A stretch of 64,000 nt of DNA. Source: Novipirellula galeiformis (GTDB lineage Bacteria; Planctomycetota; Planctomycetia; Pirellulales; Pirellulaceae). Positions 60,950-64,000 of this stretch are shown piece after piece (position 1 is the first letter of the stretch; each line of letters opens with the position of its first letter). The DNA lies in NCBI RefSeq assembly GCF_007860095.1, contig NZ_SJPT01000007.1:62001-126000 (forward strand). The letters run 5' to 3'. The notes under the pieces were generated by a model. That model did no database searches and had not been told where the DNA came from. It saw nothing but the letters and a program-made list of their open reading frames with translations. The position numbers and the translations under genes are program-made.

Positions 60950-61885
60950 ATGGACTTTTTAAAACAAATCTTTGCTGAATTCTCTAAAAATCGCTGCACC
61001 ACGTTGGCGGCGGCGCTGGCTTATTATACCGCGTTCGCATTGCCTCCGTTGCTGTACTTGCTGCTCACGATTTTGACGTTCGGAATGTCGATGATGTACG
61101 ACAGCGACCAAGCCGAAGCGAAGGCGACGGCGATGCTTCAGAGTCAAGCGGCTCAGATGATGGGCAACCCGGCAGCGAGCGATCAGATTGCGACGATCTT
61201 GGAAAACAATCAAAAAGACGATGGCAAGTGGTGGAAAACGCTCCTCAGTTTCGCTGGCATTATCGTCGGTGCGACTGGCGTCGTCGCTGCACTACAAGAC
61301 GCGTTGAATCAGGTTTGGGAGGTTAAACCCGACCCAGAAACCACCGGCATCATGGACATCATCGGCAAACGGATACTCTCGTTCGCCATGATCCTGGGGC
61401 TAGGATTCCTGCTACTCGTATCGTTGATCGTCTCCTCTGTCTTAGCCGGTCTCGGTGATCAACTCGGTGGCTTGATTGGCATGTCGGAAACGGTGGCCAG
61501 TGCGGTGAATTTTGCGATTCAGGCGATCGTGGTCTACGTCATCTTTGCTGCCATCTTCAAGTTCATGCCGGACGCGCAGGTGCGTTGGCGTGATGTCGCC
61601 GTGGGGGCGGCGGTGACGACCGTCTTGTTTCTGCTCGGTCGGTTCGCGATGCAGATGTACTTTTCGTTCAGCGAACCCGGTGCACAGCTCGGAGCGGCAG
61701 CCGCCTCGTTGGCAGTCTTATTGGTGTGGGTTTATTACACCGCCATGATTGTATTGCTCGGGGCCGAGGCGACTCAGGTCTATGCGGTGCGACTAGGCGG
61801 CGGAATCGTTCCCGAGCCTTCGGCCGTTCGAGTCGTTGAGCAGATCAAACGTACCAACGAGAGTACGAAGCACAGAGCCACCTAG
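60950..61885 (+). CDS. YihY/BrkB-family inner-membrane protein
   Basis: 311 residues from the ATG at 60950; an in-frame upstream extension is Pro/Trp/Lys-rich, crosses a tandem duplication and is unlikely. It starts Phe-Leu-Lys-Gln-Ile-Phe-Ala-Glu-Phe, then Leu-Ala-Ala-Ala-Leu-Ala-Tyr-Tyr-Thr-Ala-Phe-Ala-Leu-Pro-Pro, the family signature. About six membrane helices follow, with the conserved Gln-Val-Trp-Glu-Val-Lys, Phe-Met-Pro-Asp-Ala and Trp-Val-Tyr-Tyr-Thr-Ala motifs, and Gly-Ala-Glu-Ala-Thr-Gln-Val-Tyr. An extra cytoplasmic segment at about 45-95 is Met/Gln/Asp-rich. Function of the family is still unclear; the old RNase BN label is wrong. Confidence 0.92.
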   Translation: MDFLKQIFAEFSKNRCTTLAAALAYYTAFALPPLLYLLLTILTFGMSMMYDSDQAEAKATAMLQSQAAQMMGNPAASDQIATILENNQKDDGKWWKTLLSFAGIIVGATGVVAALQDALNQVWEVKPDPETTGIMDIIGKRILSFAMILGLGFLLLVSLIVSSVLAGLGDQLGGLIGMSETVASAVNFAIQAIVVYVIFAAIFKFMPDAQVRWRDVAVGAAVTTVLFLLGRFAMQMYFSFSEPGAQLGAAAASLAVLLVWVYYTAMIVLLGAEATQVYAVRLGGGIVPEPSAVRVVEQIKRTNESTKHRAT

Positions 61886-61995
61886 GGCAAACACTCATCG
61901 AACGCACTTGTGTGTTTGTTGAGGCATGCAACCCAGCTCATCACCCGACGCATCAGCCATAGACTCCATGAAGTTTCTCTCGCAGACGCTTGGTG

Positions 61996-62718
61996 TTATG
62001 AAATATCCCGCTTAGCCGCCGTCACCGCGCGGGCAGCCAACCAGATCGACGCAACCACGTAGAACGCGGGATAGATCAATGATGCCAACGTCAACCCAAT
62101 CGGAGGATGGGGGTAGTCGTAAAGCATCGCTAAAATCAAACACGCCCAAACGCCCGCACCACTAAGTAACCAAAGTCGCCAAGGCCGCGGAGCGAGATTG
62201 GGATAGATCAATCGCACGGGTGCGACGGTAAGTCCGGCAAGGATCCACAACAAGATCGCGACTTGCCAAGGCCCGCTGAGCGTGTACAGGATGCCTGCGT
62301 AAAACGCAAAGATGTTCCAATAAGAGGGGAAGCCACGAAAGAATCCGCCGGTTTCATCCTTGGCATCGCGATGAGCAAACCCAAATAGACTTGCGGCCAT
62401 CGCGAACGTCACCGTCCATCCCAAACCGTCGGGCATCCAATTCATTCGCCACACCAACATCAAAGGAATGAAGGCAAACGTCAGGTAGTCGAGCAGGTCA
62501 TCGATGGTACGACCGTCGATCGTATCGGCGTAGCGTTTAACGTGAAAACGGCGGGCGAGCGGTCCATCGATGGCGTCGATGAGCGTGGTCAACAACAGAT
62601 AAAGAAATACGATGCTCGGCTCACAATCGGCCGCGGCAACTTCACGCATCGCGAGGGCTGCGGGGATGATCCCTGAGGCGGTCAGACAATGAACAGCGTG
62701 GGCTTTGATTGAATTCAT
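61996..62718 (-). CDS. CDP-alcohol phosphatidyltransferase (phosphatidylcholine-synthase-like)
   Basis: 240 residues from the ATG at 62718. The catalytic CDP-alcohol motif reads Asp-Ala-Ile-Asp-Gly-Pro-Leu-Ala-Arg-Arg, then Asp-Gly-Arg-Thr-Ile-Asp-Asp-Leu-Leu-Asp, with all metal-binding aspartates present. The Pro after Asp-Gly and the start Lys-Ala-His-Ala-Val-His-Cys-Leu-Thr-Ala-Ser-Gly resemble bacterial phosphatidylcholine synthase (Pcs), which condenses CDP-diacylglycerol with choline. About seven to eight membrane helices. Choline specificity is inferred; another alcohol is possible. It lies 74 bases after the EEP-family gene, likely co-transcribed. Confidence 0.88.
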   Translation of the reverse strand: MNSIKAHAVHCLTASGIIPAALAMREVAAADCEPSIVFLYLLLTTLIDAIDGPLARRFHVKRYADTIDGRTIDDLLDYLTFAFIPLMLVWRMNWMPDGLGWTVTFAMAASLFGFAHRDAKDETGGFFRGFPSYWNIFAFYAGILYTLSGPWQVAILLWILAGLTVAPVRLIYPNLAPRPWRLWLLSGAGVWACLILAMLYDYPHPPIGLTLASLIYPAFYVVASIWLAARAVTAAKRDIS

Positions 62719-62792
62719 AACTTCGATGGATGGTAGCCGAGCTTGTGCCCAAACCGTTTCTCCAAAAGCGACGGGGTACAATTTCGACGACT

Positions 62793-63929
62793 CTATTCCG
62801 TCGTGGCTTCGCGGACGGATTCGACGTCCAAGCCGAGGTCTTCTTCGGCTCGGTCGATTCGCTCATCTGCTTCGCCTGCGTCGCTCGCCTTCTTGTCAAG
62901 CGGTTCTTGGTCCTCTTTCGCAGCCGGCTCTAATTGCAAATCGATGAAGATCGGAAAGTGATCCGACCCCACATGTTCCAATCGCTTCATGTCACGAATG
63001 GTGAAATGGGTCGAATGAAAGACGTGGTCCAACGGGAATCGCATCCAGCGACGATCGGCGTGAAACGAATTAAAAAAACCTCGCCCTCGACGGGGATCGA
63101 GCAGTTCGCTGAGCCGTAGAAACAGCCGTGTCGATTGAGACCAAGCGACATCGTTCAAGTCACCTCCGATGACAATCGGTTGATTGTCTTTGGCGAGCTC
63201 TTCGCCCCACAATACCAACTCGGCGTCTCGGGCGGTGGCATCGTTGTCACGGATCGGTTCGGGAGGACGCGGATGCACCCCTACCACTCGCACTCGGTCA
63301 CCGCTGGGCATCTCAATCATCGCGTCGATCGAAGGAACATCGTCTTGCACGAGAAAACGTAACTCGCTGTCGATGATCGGTAGACGCGAGATCATCGCCA
63401 AGCCATACCAATTGTCTTGCGGGTAGATGATTTGATGGGGGTACGCCGATTTCAGTTCCTCCAACGTCGCCTGCCAACGCTCGTCCACCTCCGCCACGAT
63501 CACCACATCGGCATCGCAGTCGCCCATAACATGCTTCCATCGGGTGAATTGGTCGTTCTCCATCTCGACGTTGCTGATCAAAACACGCAGTCGATGCGGA
63601 TCACTCTCGACCGCGTCCGCCGGCGGGTTCCATGCTTTCGCTTGCGTTGGCATCAGCGGCGTGTAGGGAAGGATCCGGAACAGATGCCACCCAGCGATCA
63701 GCAGCGCCAAACCGATCATCACCGAGAACGCGACACGATTTGGTCGCCCAACCACCACGTTGACCGCTAAGAACGCAACGATTGCGACAATCGCGATTGC
63801 CACGATTTGGACGCGTGGATAGTCCCAACCGCGAATGAACCAATGCGGGCTTGATGATAGCGGCAACAATGACCCCACCACCAACACGCCGAAGAGGATT
63901 ACGACAAAAAGGTTAAAAGCGGTAAGCAT
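62793..63929 (-). CDS. Membrane-anchored endonuclease/exonuclease/phosphatase family protein
   Basis: 378 residues. Three N-terminal membrane helices at about 3-25, 40-60 and 65-90 are followed by an EEP (DNase I-like) domain at about 105-335. Catalytic signatures are Ser-Asn-Val-Glu-Met-Glu, Val-Ala-Glu-Val-Asp-Glu, Gly-Gly-Asp-Leu-Asn-Asp (Asp/Asn pair), and Gly-Ser-Asp-His-Phe-Pro. A Glu/Asp/Lys-rich tail of about 40 residues follows. The catalytic domain should be extracytoplasmic or membrane-proximal. Homologues hydrolyse phosphodiesters or phospholipid headgroups, so beside a phosphatidyltransferase a lipid substrate is plausible but unproven. Confidence 0.9.
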   Translation of the reverse strand: MLTAFNLFVVILFGVLVVGSLLPLSSSPHWFIRGWDYPRVQIVAIAIVAIVAFLAVNVVVGRPNRVAFSVMIGLALLIAGWHLFRILPYTPLMPTQAKAWNPPADAVESDPHRLRVLISNVEMENDQFTRWKHVMGDCDADVVIVAEVDERWQATLEELKSAYPHQIIYPQDNWYGLAMISRLPIIDSELRFLVQDDVPSIDAMIEMPSGDRVRVVGVHPRPPEPIRDNDATARDAELVLWGEELAKDNQPIVIGGDLNDVAWSQSTRLFLRLSELLDPRRGRGFFNSFHADRRWMRFPLDHVFHSTHFTIRDMKRLEHVGSDHFPIFIDLQLEPAAKEDQEPLDKKASDAGEADERIDRAEEDLGLDVESVREATTE

Positions 63930-64000
63930 GGTAATTTCTTTGCTACGCTGAATCGGGGGTCAAAGACGATTGAATCGAGGACGCAAAGGGCGTTCCAGCG

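Overview
The window looks like chromosomal DNA of a planctomycete of the Pirellulaceae (Rhodopirellula-like). This is an inference from gene content: a type II secretion/type IV pilus machine with very divergent pilins, a DUF1573 protein beside a cytochrome c / phosphoesterase fusion, a solitary GroES, a Tex-like protein with huge disordered inserts, many planctomycete-style secreted hypothetical proteins, and long spacers with minisatellites. No rRNA, tRNA, CRISPR array, prophage or insertion sequence was recognised.

Bases 1-16562 are one large locus for a type IV-filament / type II secretion system. A leftward operon (gspH-, gspJ-, gspI- and gspK-like minor pilins, the last cut by the window edge) diverges from a rightward secretin gene. 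A small basic protein and a leftward HD-GYP protein follow. Next comes a long rightward operon: major pseudopilin GspG, response regulator, PAS histidine kinase, STAS protein, GspE ATPase, GspF, then PilM/N/O/P-like assembly proteins. The regulators sit inside the machine's operon and two junctions are ATGA overlaps, so signalling and secretion are probably coupled. The minor pilins carry large C-terminal domains (PKD, LamG-like, carbohydrate-binding-like), suggesting an adhesive or substrate-recognising tip.

Bases 17010-31088 hold a Bcp peroxiredoxin, a lone GroES, then a leftward group: WecA/MraY-like transferase, O-antigen ligase with TPRs, DUF1573 protein and tetraheme cytochrome/phosphoesterase fusion. 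After these come a HEAT-like secreted protein, TruB, MogA, an SGNH hydrolase and a ClC channel with CBS domains.

Bases 31446-46572 carry transporters (YeiH-type, AI-2E type), small secreted proteins, a secreted cyclophilin, a GNAT-like protein, an orphan ParA, the 1242-residue Tex-like protein, a response regulator and a MoxR ATPase. Bases 46696-51022 are a leftward isoprenoid cluster: xseB, ispA, dxs and nadK. Then come a coiled-coil protein, a 2-Cys peroxiredoxin, hypothetical proteins and endonuclease IV.

The most intriguing locus is 56461-60595: an SbnA-like 2,3-diaminopropionate synthase, an FAD/NAD(P)-binding protein and a Y4yA-type PLP decarboxylase, joined by two GTGA overlaps. It resembles the amino-acid part of a siderophore pathway but has no SbnB, NIS synthetase or NRPS nearby. 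The window ends with YihY/BrkB, a CDP-alcohol phosphatidyltransferase and a membrane-anchored EEP-family hydrolase.

Two kinds of repeat recur: 15-18 bp tandem minisatellites, often at the 3' ends of genes, and a long palindromic element present twice (54251 and 60642).
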